Source of the DNA: Imbricaverruca yamaguchii
Lineage: Eukaryota; Arthropoda; Thecostraca; Neoverrucidae
Reading direction: 5' to 3'
Assembly: GCA_034440575.1 (NCBI GenBank)
Contig: JAOTOL010001621.1
Coordinates: 1,157,001 to 1,221,000, forward strand
DNA: 64,000 nucleotides
Part shown: positions 12,350 to 24,947 of the stretch, piece after piece
Position numbering within the stretch: the first letter of the stretch is position 1
How the letters are laid out: each line of letters begins with the position of its first letter
Notes under the pieces: generated by a model
Seen by the model: only the letters and a program-made list of their open reading frames with translations
Told to the model about the DNA's origin: nothing
The model's database searches: none
Program-made: the position numbers and the translations under genes

Positions 12350-15032
12350 ATGAAGGAGGGGAGACGGCTGTTACATATGTTTTCGTGCAATAGGGGTCCA
12401 GCAATGAAAGGGGGTGGTGTAATGCTCTATGTGAATAGCTTATTCAGTTCTCAAAAAGTAGCAGGTGGGGATAAAAATGTGTCTGTGGAGTCCATTTGGC
12501 TTGATGTCACTGTGGGAAAAGGCAACAGCAATACTCTTAGGATAGGAGCTTTCTACCGATCAGGAACAGGAACATTCTCATCAACTGGAGCTTGACAAGG
12601 TGATTTGTGAGGAAATCAGTAGAAACTTTAAGAGGAAGTGCCTTATTCTCGGTGACTTTAATCTAAAAGGTTATGAAAATGCTGGTGTTGGCTCCCCATC
12701 ATGCAAAATGTTCAGGAAATGCCTTGAAGAGGACCTGTTCTTACACCAGTTTGTATCGGAACCTACCAGGCATGGTTCATTCTTGGACCTTGTATTCTCG
12801 GATTTAAGTGACTTGGTTCAAGACTTGACTGTAGGCGAAACTCTGGGAAAAAGTGAACATAACATAGTTAGATTCAAGGCACATGTAGGGGAAACTATCA
12901 AGGATAATTTGGTAAAGGTTCCAAATTTCAACAAAGCAGACTTTAACGGCATGAGAGCGGCTTTAAGTGCCATCAGATGGGAAGAAGAATTCTCCAATTT
13001 AAATGCCTGTGAAATGTGGGAAAAGTTCAAATCTTACTTAAAGGAAACTCAGATTAGACATGTCCCCCAAAAGCAAAGACGCAAAAGAAGGGTAGGAAAG
13101 CCAGCATGGCTTACACCAGACGTGATAAAAGCAATTAGGGCTAAGAAAACTGCATTTAGAGTTTTTAAAGAAGCCTCAAATGTCATTAATCTAAAGGCGT
13201 ATCGAAAAGCTAGAGACACTGTGAAGCAAAAAACCAGAGCAGCAAAGCGAGCAAAGGAACTGGATTTAGCTAGAAACTGTAATGGGGACAGTAAAAAGTT
13301 CTTTAGTTTCTACAAGCTGAGTAAAGTTTCTAACACAATTGGTCCACTGGAAGTAAACGGGACTACATTGGGTGAGGATAGTGAGATGGTTGAGGAGCTG
13401 AGCAAGCAGTTCAAATCAGTGTTTACATTGGAAGATATGACCAATCTGCCGACCGTACACCATAGTTCAGATACATGGGATCTGACAAATGATGTTGATT
13501 TCATTGGTAGTGATGTTGTTTACAATCATATCAGGAAAATAAAGCCAAATAAGGCAGCAGGACCTGATGACATTTATGCTAGGGTGTTGCGGGAAACTGA
13601 AAAGGAACTGGCATTTCCACTTAGTATAATATTTTGTAGATCAGTTTCACATAATGAAATTCCAACCGATTGGAAAAGGGCAAATGTAGTTCCTATTTTC
13701 AAGAAAGGAGAAAGAGGGAAAGTTGAAAACTATAGGCCAATAAGTCTCACATCCCTAGTCTGCAAGGTACTCGAATCAATTATCAAGGATAGAATAGTTA
13801 GTTATCTGGAAGGTAGCAGATTGATTCAAGATACTCAACATGGATTTAGAAAAGGACGATCGTGTCTCACAAACCTCTTGGACTTTTTGAACTTCGCCAC
13901 AGAACAATTTGATCAGGGAAATCAGGTTGATGTAGCATATCTTGACTTTAGTAAGGCCTTTGACAAGGTACCCCATAAACGGTTAATGATACAGCTTCAG
14001 TCCCATGGTATTGCAGGTAGCATCTTAAAATGGATAGAGTTGTGGCTTTCAGATAGACAGCAAAGAGTGATGCTAAATGGTACAAAGTCATCATGGCAAA
14101 ATGTTCTTAGTGGAGTCCCCCAGGGGTCAGTACTAGGGCCATTACTGTTCATTATATTTGTAAATAACATTGAAAGTGGCCTAAGCAGTAAAGTTTTGAA
14201 ATTTGCAGATGATTTGAAGGTCTTTAGGGCAATAACAGGTCAGGATGAGCATATCTCGCTGCAAAAAGACTTAGACGAACTTGTGAAGTGGTCCGAAGAA
14301 TGGCAAATTAAATTTAACTTTGATAAGTGCAAAATCATGCATGTAGGTAAGCAGCATATGAAGGCTCCATACTTGATGGGTGGCCAAGTGCTATCAGTGA
14401 CTCAACAGGAGAAGGATTTAGGTGTTATTCTAAACACAAAATTGGGGGCATCAGAACAGACCAAGGAAGCCAGGAAGAAGGCACTGAGAATGCTCGGGGC
14501 AATAAATAGGAATGTATCATACAGAAGTGAGGAAGTGATCAGGAAGCTTTACTGTGCATACGTCAGGCCACATTTGGAATACTGCATCCAAGCTTGGTCT
14601 CCTAGCTATGAAAAAGATTGTTGGCTTTTAGAGAGAGTACAAAAGAGGGCTACAAAAATGGTTAATGGCATAAGCAACCTGCCATATGAGGAAAGATTGA
14701 AGAAATTGAATATGTTTTCACTTAGATATAGAAGGCTGAGAGGAGATCTCATCGAGGTCTTTAAATTTGTCAATGGTCTGGAGAGGGGATACCTTGGGGA
14801 AATGTTTGAATTTAACAGAAATGATGCAATTAGAGGTCATAAATTCAAAATTAAAATTAACCACAGCAGAACAAGGTTAAGGCAAACTTTCTTCACCAAC
14901 AGGGTAGTGGAACACTGGAACCAGCTGCCAGAAAACATCGTCAGTAGCAGAACATTGAACATCTTTAAAAACAGCATAGACAATCATTATAAGAATAGAG
15001 GGCTTGCTTTTCAGTATTACAGGGAGGGCTGA
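12350..15032 (+). pseudogene. LINE endonuclease-reverse transcriptase ORF with one frameshift
   Basis: The frame at 12350-12560 reads endonuclease features (GGGVMLYVN, then ESIWLDV and RIGAFYRS). Homology then continues in another frame to the stop at 15032, giving about 810 open codons. A single one-base indel near 12555-12565 explains the break. In the long frame, counted from 12600, GDFN is at residues 18-21, the entry motif PNKAAGPDD near 312, YRPISLTS near 377, the catalytic YLDFSKAFDKVPH near 447, GVPQGSVLGP near 505 and the active-site FADD near 535. A thumb and a C-terminal region follow. The enzyme would nick target DNA and copy its RNA there by target-primed reverse transcription. 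With the 5' truncation and frameshift it is unlikely to be active. I see no stop codon in the long frame, so decay is recent. Confidence 0.85.
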
Positions 15033-15136
15033 TTGGCAGATTTGGTGGGCAACTGGTTCAGTGTACAGAGTGCAACCAAGAAGGGCCCTTGTGGCTCAGA
15101 GTTGCACTGATCTTTTATGTCTTTATGTCTTTATGT
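12350..15136 (+). mobile_element. CR1/Jockey-group non-LTR retrotransposon, 5'-truncated
   Basis: The element contains the C-terminal half of an apurinic endonuclease domain and a full reverse transcriptase. A short 3' UTR follows, ending in tandem copies of the 8-mer CTTTATGT at about 15114-15136. Short 8-bp repeats at the 3' end, instead of poly-A, are a known property of CR1-type elements. The first half of the endonuclease is missing, so the insertion is 5'-truncated, as is common for LINEs. The 5' boundary is approximate (between 12330 and 12375), and no target duplication was identified. Confidence 0.85.
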
Positions 15137-16424
15137 CAAAGACGAAGGGGAGACCGGCGGGCCGTAATGAACCCTATCGGGCCGCCGTCCCCCTTACCTC
15201 ACCCCGCTGCGCTCTCCCGGCCCCCGACCTCACGACCCACCACACAACTGCCACGTGCTGACGGTGATTATCATCAAGCTGACCATTCACAAAATATCTC
15301 CGGGTGGAGGGGCGATGATGGAAATGAAGATGCTCAAGAGGAAGCGATGATGTACTCGGGTCCTAAGCGGCTGGGTAAGATACTTTGATTTCCGGGCGTT
15401 CTGTGCGGACATTTGATGGCCACGCCACACCAGAGCCGTCGCCACTAGGCCGTGTGTATCGTGCGCCAGTTTTGGCCGCATGGGCAGATGTCGGCCGACT
15501 TCATCCGAACCTGTCTCATCTGAGGCTGGCTGAAGTTCAGGCGGTGCTCGAACGAGATGGGAAACGCTCCGCTGGACCAGGACACAGTGTCAAAATAATA
15601 GTCTTTCTTCCAACACAATTTTTATCAACAGCATACATATACCTGAATAGACATATACCTAAAATTGCATTAAGAGGTCTTTGTACAGCATGATACTCAA
15701 TTATGAGCACAAGTATGACACTTATCAATGAGGATGCTTTTATAAATTTGATATGTAGACTTAAAGACGGATCAAAGAGCATGACGTCAATACTGCCTTG
15801 GGAGGGATAGCGATTCAGTGTTCAGAAAGTTGTATATTTCATCATTTTTCACTAATAGCTTATCACTGTTCGAAGAGACTGTTGAGTTTAGAAAACCGCC
15901 GATGCAGTGGAAACCAAAGAATGAGCATATCCATACTGTAATGAGTTTTATGAAAGTGGAGCAACTTGGTATATTGTCGGACAGCATCATTCACCTCCTC
16001 AGCCAGAGAAAATGAGCAACGATTTTCCGCACAACACGGCGTTCTGGGTGACCAAAATCCATTTCGGGCTGTGAAGGGCACGATGTTCTGGGATTGCGCT
16101 CCCCAAAAATACAAGAATGTGGCTATTTTCCAGCGGTGGTTGGGGTAAGGATGGGACCCCGCATCCGTGGTCGGTGGTGGGATGGTGCCCGCGTATTTTC
16201 CAGAGTTTGTTGGTGGCAGGATGGAGCCCACGTGTTTTCTAGCAGTGGCTGGTGGCGGTGTGGAGCCCGTGAGTTTTTCGGCGGCGGCTGGCGGCCGGAT
16301 GTGGATGTGTGTTGACTCACACAGCTGCACTTGTGCGGTCGACACACGCGCCGCCTGGCGCTGTCACTGCGCTCAATGTGCAGGCCAGTCCCGCGGCGGG
16401 ATTACGCTGCTGAGTGAATATGGG
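15137..16424. other. Noncoding; about four 40-bp repeats at 16135-16300
   Basis: No gene is recognised. At 16135-16300 an imperfect unit of about 39-42 bp containing GGATGGAGCCC is repeated about four times. The remainder has no structure I can name. Confidence 0.4.
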
Positions 16425-17000
16425 CCAACACACAACAGCTATCGTCCAGTGTGATCTGACTCACAACGTGTTCCGTCCAATACGACATGACACGTAGCGT
16501 ATCTCGTCTAGTGTGACCTGACACACGGCGTATCTCGTCCACTGGGACCTGACATGCAGTGTATCTCGTCCAATGTGACCTGATACACAACACATTTCAT
16601 CCAGTATGACCTGACACGCAGCGTATCAGGTCCAGCGAGATCTGGCAGCGTATCTCGTCCCGTATGAGCCGACATACGGCGTATCTCGTCCAGTGTGACC
16701 TGATACACAGAGTAGTTCGTCCAGCGTGATCTGACAGCGTATCTCGTCTAGTGTGACCTGATACAAAGAGTAGTTCGTCCAGCGTGGTCTGACAGCGTAC
16801 CTCGTCCAGTGTGACCTGACACACTGTGCCTCGTCTATTGTGACTTGACGCACGGCGTATCTGGCCCAGTATATTTTGACACGCAGTGTATCTCGTCTAG
16901 TGTGACCTGATACAAAGAGTAGTTCGTCCAGCGTGGTCTGACACAGCGTATCTCTCGTTCCGTGTGACCTAACACATGACGTATCTTGTCAGTGGCCGGA
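16425..17000. repeat. Imperfect minisatellite, about 31-bp unit
   Basis: The core GTATCTCGTCCAGTGTGACC recurs at 31-bp spacing (16499, 16530, 16561) and then with indels and longer units to about 17000. The period is not a multiple of three, unlike several other arrays in the window. Confidence 0.85.
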
Positions 17001-18751
17001 GAGTGTGTGACCGGGGACACAGTACGGAGCTGCTCGATCAATGCAACCGGACACGACACGCTGCGCCGCCACAGGAGTCACACTGTGGCCTGTAAGCGCC
17101 CTGCAGGGCTGACGTGAATGGCCCCTGGACCGACGAAACGGGCCCCGGTCTCACTGGAGAGCCCCAAGCTGATACACAAACAGAGTCAACGGGAAGTTCC
17201 CTCGGGAAGCTGTTGAGTGCCCCGGACTTCGGTGATGTGAAAGGCTTCGGGGTCAACAGAGTGGGTTCGGGGTCGTTGGAAATGCTCCCTAGCGGACGGA
17301 GAGGTCCTTGCTCCAATATGAAGGACCTCTGAGCTGACGGCGGGACCTCAAGCCGAAGAAAGGGATTATGATATGGAGAGGGTCGAAAGTTGGGCCTCTG
17401 CCCTGCCGAAAAAGGCCCTGAGTCGTCGAAGTCGAAGTCGAAGACGACCACGGAATCAGAAAGCGCCGTTGGTACGACAGATGTGGCCCAAGCCGTACAA
17501 GAGCCCCTGGCCTGATGGAGGAGCTCAATCTGTTAAAAGAGGGTCTACGGCCCGACAGAGGAGGATCACTACACCGACTAAGACGATCTATAGCCTCTGG
17601 AGGACTTCGAACCGCCAGGGAGGGCACAGAGTCGGTATGTAGGGCCCCTGGGACAACGAATGGGCCATTGCCGCACAGGGACCCCTTGCGTGATCGAGAA
17701 GGCCAAAGCTGTTAAATGAAGAGGCTCCAGACATAAGAAGTATGGCCTGGCGGTCGTAGCGGACCGGGGATCCGATTATGGGTTCCCCGCCGCGGACGGA
17801 AGGTGACGCAGCTGCAGCGAGCCGCCGGACAGCGAAGCGTGCGGACGGAAGCTGCAGCTCGGCGACAGCGAAGCGTGCCCGTGTGTCACGTGACGCTGGG
17901 CACGTGTATCAGTCGACTGGGTCTGCGGAGCGGGGTGGCTGGTGACGACTGCCAGAGAGGAGCGTGCCCGTGTGTCACGTGACGCTGGGCACGTGTATCA
18001 GTCGGCTGGGTCTGCGGAGCGGGGTGGCTGGTGACGACGGCCGGAGAGGAGCGTGTCGTCTGGTGGCGCGGCTGTGCTCTATAGACTCGGCGTGGCCTGC
18101 TGTGTCCACATTTGGTCGCGTGTGTGTCCGTGCTGTCCAGACGGCACCGCCGCCACATAAACACACAAGTCATTCAGCTCGTGGCCGACAAATCCACTAC
18201 ATATGGTCCTCTGGTTTTGTATTCTCTTCCACGGAAAAAAATAAGGCGAAAGGTTTTGCTGACCATGGTCAGAACGCATGTTGTCTGTAACCAAAGCGTG
18301 CATCTTCATTGTTCTTACGTCATTTGCAGCTGTTGATGCATGAAACGTGTGTCCTGTTGACGTCATGCATATGCATGTCAGAGCTGGCTGTGCACGTCAT
18401 ATGCACATCAGGACTCGCTGTGCACGTCAGCCAGAGCTGGCTGTGCACGTCATATGCACGTCAGAGCTGGCTGGTCTGCTGTACACTTCTCATACGCGTC
18501 GTGTGGGGGGATAATCACCGCTCGCCAAATCCGGTGCGCTTGTGTTCCGGGTCAGACTAGAAGCCGTCTGCCGAGCATCGTTGGCGGGTGGTCCGAACCA
18601 GCCGTTGTGATGCTATGGTCTGTGTGTCGGCCATTGTCTGTTGAGTAGCGTTGGCGGGCGGTCTGGTGCAGCCGTTGTTTGATGCTGACGTGGGCAGCAC
18701 ATTCAGCATTGAGTAGGGAATAAGAGAATAAGCTGACATTCGGCGTTGCAG
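17001..18751. other. GC-rich noncoding region with small tandem duplications
   Basis: About 90 bp at 17873-17961 is duplicated in tandem at 17962-18050 (period 89). At 18374-18480 a motif with GAGCTGGCTGTGCACGTCA is repeated three times. The first exons of the receptor gene should lie in or upstream of this region, but none was recognised. Confidence 0.5.
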
Positions 18752-18970
18752 GCAGAGGGGAGCCATGCCCTCGTTAAGGACATGACTGACCTGTGGCGGT
18801 GGCTGTGTTCGCAGTACGTGTTCACCGACAAGATCAACAAGCTGATCTTCGTGACGGATGACATCGCCCGCGGCGTAGTGCGCCATCAGGTCGACTTCGT
18901 GCCGTCCAAGATCAGCTTCGACCCCCACCGTCGCGCGGTGCTGCTGGCCTACGATGAGAACACACAGTCG
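18752..18970 (+). CDS. SorLA-like exon A (VPS10 propeller)
   Basis: The exon follows a GCAG acceptor and ends at a GTCAGT donor, 73 codons in phase 0 at both ends. It encodes KDMTDLWRWL, then YVFTDKINKLIFVTDD, and ends with DPHRRAVLLAYDENTQS. This pattern matches the sortilin-family propeller segment that precedes an LWxxxxxGxxW Asp box, and exon B begins exactly with that box. The acceptor is weak and a few bases further on would also be possible. The upstream exon is not identified. Confidence 0.8.
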
Positions 18971-19708
18971 GTCAGTACTGAGTGAACGGCCGGTGGGATT
19001 TGATTGGATGTAATGGAAGCCTGGTGCTGATAATGCTATGATGAACTCCAATTTATTCTGAATATATTTCGCTTACGTCTTCAGTTGACAAATAAAGACC
19101 AAAATAACTAATCTGGTTTAGTTCTTTGGCCGAGCTAGGTTTTCTACTGAAGACGCTACGTGAGCGAATAATATCCCTATAATAATTTGGAATTCGTTAT
19201 ATTATTGTCAGTGGCGGGCTGCTCTCAAACTGTTCTTCATCGTGTGGTTCCTCCATTTCACGATTTCACTTTTATAGACTAGTATCACCTGCGGTTGAGT
19301 ATGCTAGGCAGTGGTCCATAGTGATAAGTAGTGCAATGATTAACTTGGAAGTTATAATTCCAGTAGCTGCGGACTTCTTTCTTAGGGCAAAATTCAAGTG
19401 CGTTGTAGTATTTATAGTAAGTAATAATATGGCCGTTAATTGGTATGTCATTTGAAGTGTATTGTTCCAATGACTTCGTTCCTCTGTTGCTCAGTTACTC
19501 TGACTTGCATGCTCCAGTCTGTGTCTAAGAGCAATTGGCCATGACAAGTGGTTATATCGTATCAAGCTGATGAACAGTTGCACCTACCGTGCCGCATCTG
19601 CCGTCGGCTCCCATCGCCAGGCCTGAGCACATCCAGACAGGTGTGCGCGAAGACACGGCGCCACCAGTTACGCCTATTATTCCAGACCAAACAACTGACT
19701 GGACTGTG

Positions 19709-19862
19709 GGCTTGCGGTAACTCAGTCGGCAGTGCGTTGAATTCGTGATCGTAAGATCGGGAGTCCGAATCTCACAACCGACGGGATTAGTGATCATTTG
19801 GCGATAAATTGTGAGAGGTCGGTGTCGCTATGAAACCAAGCAGTCGACTGCATCGTAAAATA
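19709..19862 (+). repeat. tRNA-derived SINE
   Basis: The head has GGTAACTCAGTCGGCAG (A-box-like) and GAGTCCGAATCTC (B-box-like). It ends with a hairpin domain (GTCGCTATGAAACC ... GTCGACTGCATCG) of the type shared by other SINEs here. Its head resembles the one at 31153. It lies in the intron after exon A. Confidence 0.6.
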
Positions 19863-20151
19863 GTTCAAGGTCCTTGTTATGATTGAACTGTAGTGATAAA
19901 TCATTTGTGAACTAGGGTGGATTATGCCACTTTCTGAGCGCTCCATCGACATCCTTCTCCAAGAAGTATCGGCATCCTCCTTCATGCACGCTTATGAAAT
20001 TTTCACGTCTCCTTTCTAACAGTGTCTCGCTTATAAGTAGCATGTACATGCTGTCGATAAGGAATGGTGATACGCGAACATTTCACAATGCAATTTCATC
20101 TAAAGGATTACATATAATGTGATAGGGCTTACAATACTTTACTTTATAGCA

Positions 20152-20431
20152 CAGTGTCCGAAAATTACTTCACCATTAACTGTGTGGATGAAGAAAGGAG
20201 TTGCTTGGAAGTGGTGAAAGATTGGAAGAAAATAAAGGATCTCCACTTAAGGATTAAAAAAGCAGAATGCCTTTCACTTCAGTCACATGCATTTTACATT
20301 ATTTAGCAGTTGTGTGATGATGACTGCCCACACATCATGTGGCAAAACGGTAAAAACCTAAGACAAGGATGAAATAGCACAATTCCATTAACTGTGAATT
20401 TCCAGGCCACATTGTCAATTATTTTACACTG
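20152..20431 (+). mobile_element. hAT-type MITE, 280 bp
   Basis: Starts CAGTGTCCG and ends with ACACTG, and is flanked by perfect 8-bp duplications TTATAGCA (20144-20151 and 20432-20439). CAGTGT ends with an 8-bp target duplication fit the hAT superfamily. It has no coding capacity. A second, inverted copy lies at 28682-28982. Confidence 0.85.
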
Positions 20432-20915
20432 TTATAGCATAGTTATTATTCTCTCTATCCCGAATGTAGCTGTTATTAAATTATGCATTTCAAAATAAGT
20501 GATAAGGGTACTGTCATCAGTACCTACACCATTAGCTCGAAGTTGAGTCCGAGATATCAAAGTCATTTTAAATGACACTTATTCCATGGCAAATTTAGAC
20601 ATCCTACTGTGTTCGTTTCCACATCTCACACCTGACGCAAAACAATTATTTTAACCATGGAACTGTGACGTATTAGTTTCAGAGATGTTAATCAAGCACG
20701 TAGCGTTCGGGCACAGTGCTGGAGTGATGGTCGTTGCGCCGGTCCGATAGCGAGCCGATAACAAGGCCATGCTATCAGCCAGCGTCGAGGCGCGTCCGAT
20801 ATAGTATCGCTCGCAGCTGGTGCGATGTTTTTTCCGTGCTCCGATGTCGGCCGGCCGGTGCGTGGTCGGAAGGTCAGGAGGGGCGGAGTGGGCGTCTTTG
20901 TTGAGGCGTGCGTCA

Positions 20916-21083
20916 TATCGGTTGGTTGGTTTGTGGTTTTCACGACACGTCGACCTTTCAGTCATGTAACGTCGCCAATCTTGCGCCGATGGGTCGCGGG
21001 TGAAGAGTAGCGACAGGTGAGACTCGAACCCGCAACATTTCGATTGTCAGACGGGCAACTTACCCCTAGACTACTCGTCCCCG
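20916..21083 (-). repeat. tRNA-derived SINE, inverted
   Basis: Reverse complement of the SINE type at 588-755, including the B-box complement GTGAGACTCGAACCC and the hairpin domain at 20925-20965. It lies in the intron between exons A and B. Confidence 0.75.
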
Positions 21084-21099
21084 CGTCACACCGGTGGTG

Positions 21100-21170
21100 G
21101 CGGTGGTCGCCCAATGGGCGCTGGATGACAGACGCAGTCGATGCGCCTCTAAACTCCAATAACCAACTAA
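21100..21170 (+). repeat. SINE 3' hairpin domain
   Basis: Contains GGGCGCTGGATGACAGACG and GTCGATGCGCC, followed by an AATAACC-rich tail. This is the 3' domain without a recognisable tRNA head, directly beside an inverted SINE. Confidence 0.6.
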
Positions 21171-21324
21171 CCAGTCTCCCAGATACTGAGTCCACCGATA
21201 GCCGGGAACAACAAGCAGGCGAGCCAACAAGATTTTGCAACTGTACCGATCACTTATTTGCTCGAGACTCGATCGTTGCTGTTTTGTATTCAACTCTGCC
21301 AGTTCTTGAAACAAAAGCACTCTG

Positions 21325-21483
21325 GTGGTTATTGGTTTACGACACATCGACCGTTCAGTCATGTAGCGTCGCCAATCTCTCACGCCGATTGGTCGCGGGC
21401 GAAGAGTAGCGACAGGTGAGACTCGAACCCACAACCTTTCGATTGTGAGACGAACAACTTACCCTTAGGCCACTCGTCCCCAA
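21325..21483 (-). repeat. tRNA-derived SINE, inverted
   Basis: A second inverted member of the family, with CGACACATCGACCGTTCAGT (3' domain complement) and GTGAGACTCGAACCC (B-box complement). It is the clearest head copy: read on the minus strand it begins GGGGACGAGTGGCCTAAGGG. Confidence 0.75.
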
Positions 21484-22316
21484 ACAAACAAAAGCACTCT
21501 CGACACCATTCGTCATGCAGTACTGGTAATTGCTACGGAATTTTTTTTCGTTCCTCGCCAATCGCGAGTCTCCTAGCGGAAGCTCATGAGCCACCACTAT
21601 CCATGATAATTTGTTCATCTTACCAATTTGTATTTTCAAGCCGCATCATGCTACGGATGTTACAGCGTGGACGAGTCACCGACGTGAACCCATTTTGTGT
21701 CCACGAGCGTGAGTTACTGCAGGGAGCAACATTCGTTTGCGCAGCATTATGGGAGTCTGCCGACGCTGCAGCGAGGCGTGCTGCTCGGGGCACACGCACA
21801 CGATGTCTTCCTCTCCCTGCGGGGGACTTCTTCGCAGCCAGTAGGAGCTCTTCTCAAGAAATAGCAGGACAGCTGGGAGTCCATGACAGATAACAAGTTG
21901 AGAATACTCGAACACCATCTTGGTGAGTGGCCATCATCGTCACATAGAATTAGACCCCATGAAGTGATACTATGCCGCCTGCGTCAGTCATACTATGCCG
22001 CCGCACTGCCAGTTCAACACATATCGGTCACATGTCTCCGACTTGCCTATGAGCGAAGACGTAACTTTGGACGCACTTCATTATCGTTACGGGAGCTACT
22101 GGATGAGGGATTACAATTCGTCCAATCAGAACAGGTATTCCGCTTCCCCTCAGAAATCAATTTTTTATGTAGTATACGCGCCTCACTAATACCATGTTTT
22201 GCAGGTGGTGAAATCGTCATGGTTCTAATGTGCATCTTGATCGTAATGGGTACGGTGATGTATTGTGCAATAGGCCGTCTCGACTAGTTCTTGCTGGGAT
22301 AGCTCTTTTTGATTGC
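21484..22316. other. Intronic stretch, no recognised feature
   Basis: The short overlapping ORFs show no domain that I recognise. This is intron between exons A and B. Confidence 0.4.
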
Positions 22317-22376
22317 CTGAGTTATGGGCTCTACATGACCACTGAAGTCATGCGCTCCTAAACCTCAATAAACAAA
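22317..22376 (+). repeat. SINE/LINE 3' hairpin domain
   Basis: GGGCTCTACATGACCACTG, then GTCATGCGCTCC and an AATAAACAAAC tail, match the shared 3' domain. No head was recognised upstream. Confidence 0.55.
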
Positions 22377-24001
22377 CAAGCAGCACTATGAGTGTAGTTA
22401 ATACTCCACCGAGTTACTATTCTCCACCGTGTACTATTCTCCACTATTCCACCGAGGGGGCTCACCTCACCTACAACTGACACCCGCTTGACGGACAACC
22501 GTAAAGCAGAGGTCTTACCAGATTTTTTTTTTCACACCAAGGCCCTGAAACACCTGGAACCTTGCGATGGATGTTTTTACCTATGATGATGCTTCAAAGA
22601 CTGGTGATGGTGTGGGATGTGCCTCGGTGAGTGGTAATGACTAGCCACGCCTTGGTGCGTGACTAGGCGTTGCAATTTGGGAAAGCCACCAGGGAGGTAT
22701 ATTCGCCAATCAACACCTGTGGAGTGCAGGGTCTGACCCTACCATCACCTAAGTGCAGTCGCTATACCTCCCTTATGATATAGGAATAAAGAGAGGATTC
22801 TACTGCGTAGGTGACACGTGTCACCGCCGCTTCCTCGGCATGCCCCCGTAAACAACTTCTGCCACCTGTTGACAGCAAGCGGAGACACAGCCGCACAATT
22901 TCTCCGCCAGGATTCAGCTGGCTTTCCAAGCGGACAATTGAGGAAACATTCTTTGACGTCGTGAAATTTGGTACTAAATGAACTTTATACGTTATGAACA
23001 CTCCCTCTGAAACCACTTTTGAAGGCTGTGATCGTCAGACGGTATACACTTTGGATATTGATAACGCACCTTATCCGAGACATTTTATAGTTTTTGGCCT
23101 TTATTTTGCATTTTGGATATTATGGTCCTTGGGTGTTGTGAGCTTTGGATTTTATTAATTTTGGTACTATGTGAACCCTGGACGTTATTAATGCTCCCCA
23201 ACACAACGCCGTCGGAGTTTGTCACGTGTGGACGCGCCCTTCATAATCGAGCAGTTACAACCGGAATCAGTTGCCACGGGATCGAAGGACTTTTCCAAGG
23301 TCGTACAACAAAATCGACACTGAGATGTGTCGTTTTTCGTTGCCCGAAGAGCCGGGCGTAATGTGAACGTTTCGTTTCTTGTGGTTTCTCTTGTTCACAC
23401 GGGAAGGTTCGGCACGTGTCGTTTCGAGGCCGGCAGCTACACAGAGCGGCTGGCCGCTGGCACATCGCTCGGCTGATTCATTAGGGTCGCCATCGACTGG
23501 TCCAGCTGACAGTGGTGAGGTGTGTCGGCCTTTGACTGGGCTCACTGTGCTCCGTCAATGACATGCACTGCAATACGCGGGCAATGATGAGTCATGCGCC
23601 TCACAGGCCGGCCGCTCCCGATTGTGCCGCTGTGTTTTCGGAAAGTCGACCGACGTGTCTGCACGTGTGGGCTTGGCGTTCATGTGGTGCGATCGCTGTA
23701 CGGGTGGATGTGCCGCCAGAATATGAGACGCGTGTGCTTGACGCTCCCGGTGGATATTAATTACATGAATGTTGTTCTCTCAGCGGAACGGTGTCATATG
23801 AGCACCGACATGTTCGTACATGCCTTAACATGTGCGATTATTATTAATCTGGACTATCTTCCATTCGCCGTGGACCACCAGAGACATAGCCGGGGTCGCT
23901 TTAAGTTACACGTTCTTCAACTCGGATTTCGATCGCCAGCGACATGGCCAGGACCGCTTTTCAATAAATGAATACAATCAATAAATGGGGGGGGGGGGGC
24001 G
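22377..24001. other. Intronic stretch, no recognised gene
   Basis: Nothing coding is recognised. It ends in a run of G residues at about 23988-24000, just before a SINE. Confidence 0.4.
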
Positions 24002-24245
24002 GGGATGGCCGAGTGGTTAAGGTGTCGGGCTATGGGTACCAAAGGTCCCGGGTTCGACTCTAGCGCCACTCAGGACATTTCCCAATCCCGCGGCCCACCG
24101 GCGAAACAGTCTGGGCGGCGCCATTAGCCGTGAATGTGCATAAAGTGTGTCGTGAACCAACCTTATTTTGGGCTTTGGGGCGCATCGACCATGTTGATCA
24201 TATAGCTGGAGAACCAACGAATAAACAAACAAACAAACAATCAAT
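24002..24245 (+). repeat. tRNA-derived SINE with AAAC-repeat tail
   Basis: The head GGATGGCCGAGTGGTTAAGG resembles a Leu/Ser-type tRNA 5' half, and GTCCCGGGTTCGACTC is a good B-box. The body runs to a GGGGCGCATCGACC segment and an (ACAA)n tail near 24225-24240. The head differs from the SINE at 588, so this is a second SINE family. Confidence 0.75.
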
Positions 24246-24719
24246 GGATATGAGGATGAACGAACGAATGAAGGAATGAAAAACAAATACTGAAGTAATC
24301 GATGTATAACTCTTCCTCTGACCGCGGATGTGCCACTTTTTTGTTGTTGTTTGATAGCTCCCTGTTCCATTCAGCTTCGTCTTGGGGCATGCTTCCCACC
24401 GCCTGTTTTCCATTTGTAGCCTCTCCACTCTGCCTTTTTTCTTCACTTCCCGGTTCCATTTCACCGTTCTTTGTATTTACTCTGCTGCTCATTCCGTACA
24501 TATTTCCCTACGTTGCCGCTTTTCTTTCCCATCCTGTGTTCTCATTACACTCCACTTTTGGTTGTATACATAACTTGTTCTGTCCATTTGTTAGTTGTGT
24601 CCGTCCGTTCCACGTTGTCTGCGTTTGCTGCCACCGTGTCTGTCGCCACCACGCCTCCCACTGCCGTCGAACTCGCTAACTGACTGTGTGATCACCCGTC
24701 TGACTCGCTTCGCCGTCAG

Positions 24720-24947
24720 CTGTGGGCGACCGACACGTTCGGCGCCTCGTGGCACGTGGTGGACTGGTACGTGGCGGGGTTCACGTGGGACTCGAGTGCC
24801 GATCCGTCGGTGCTGTACGTGCACCGTCGTCAGCCGAACAGCCCGGGCGTCGTGCGCGCCTCCCGCGGCCTCTTCACGAACTACGTGGTCGACAATGTTG
24901 AGAAGTTCTTCATGAAGGACGACTTCAGGTTTGCCGTCAGGAATTTG
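24720..24947 (+). CDS. SorLA-like exon B (VPS10 propeller)
   Basis: The acceptor is GCCGTCAG and the donor GTAAGT. The exon has 76 codons, phase 0 to phase 0. It opens with LWATDTFGASW, an Asp box of the SxDxGxxW type that marks propeller blades, and continues through YVAGFTWDSSADPSVLYVH to FFMKDDFRFAVRNL. The segment aligns by pattern with the sortilin-family stretch that follows the first recognised blade. It is GC-rich compared with the flanking intron. Confidence 0.9.

Noticed and set aside
24002..24075. Functional tRNA-Leu or tRNA-Ser gene
   Set aside because: The B-box is good, but the cloverleaf is incomplete and the sequence runs into a SINE body with an AAAC tail.
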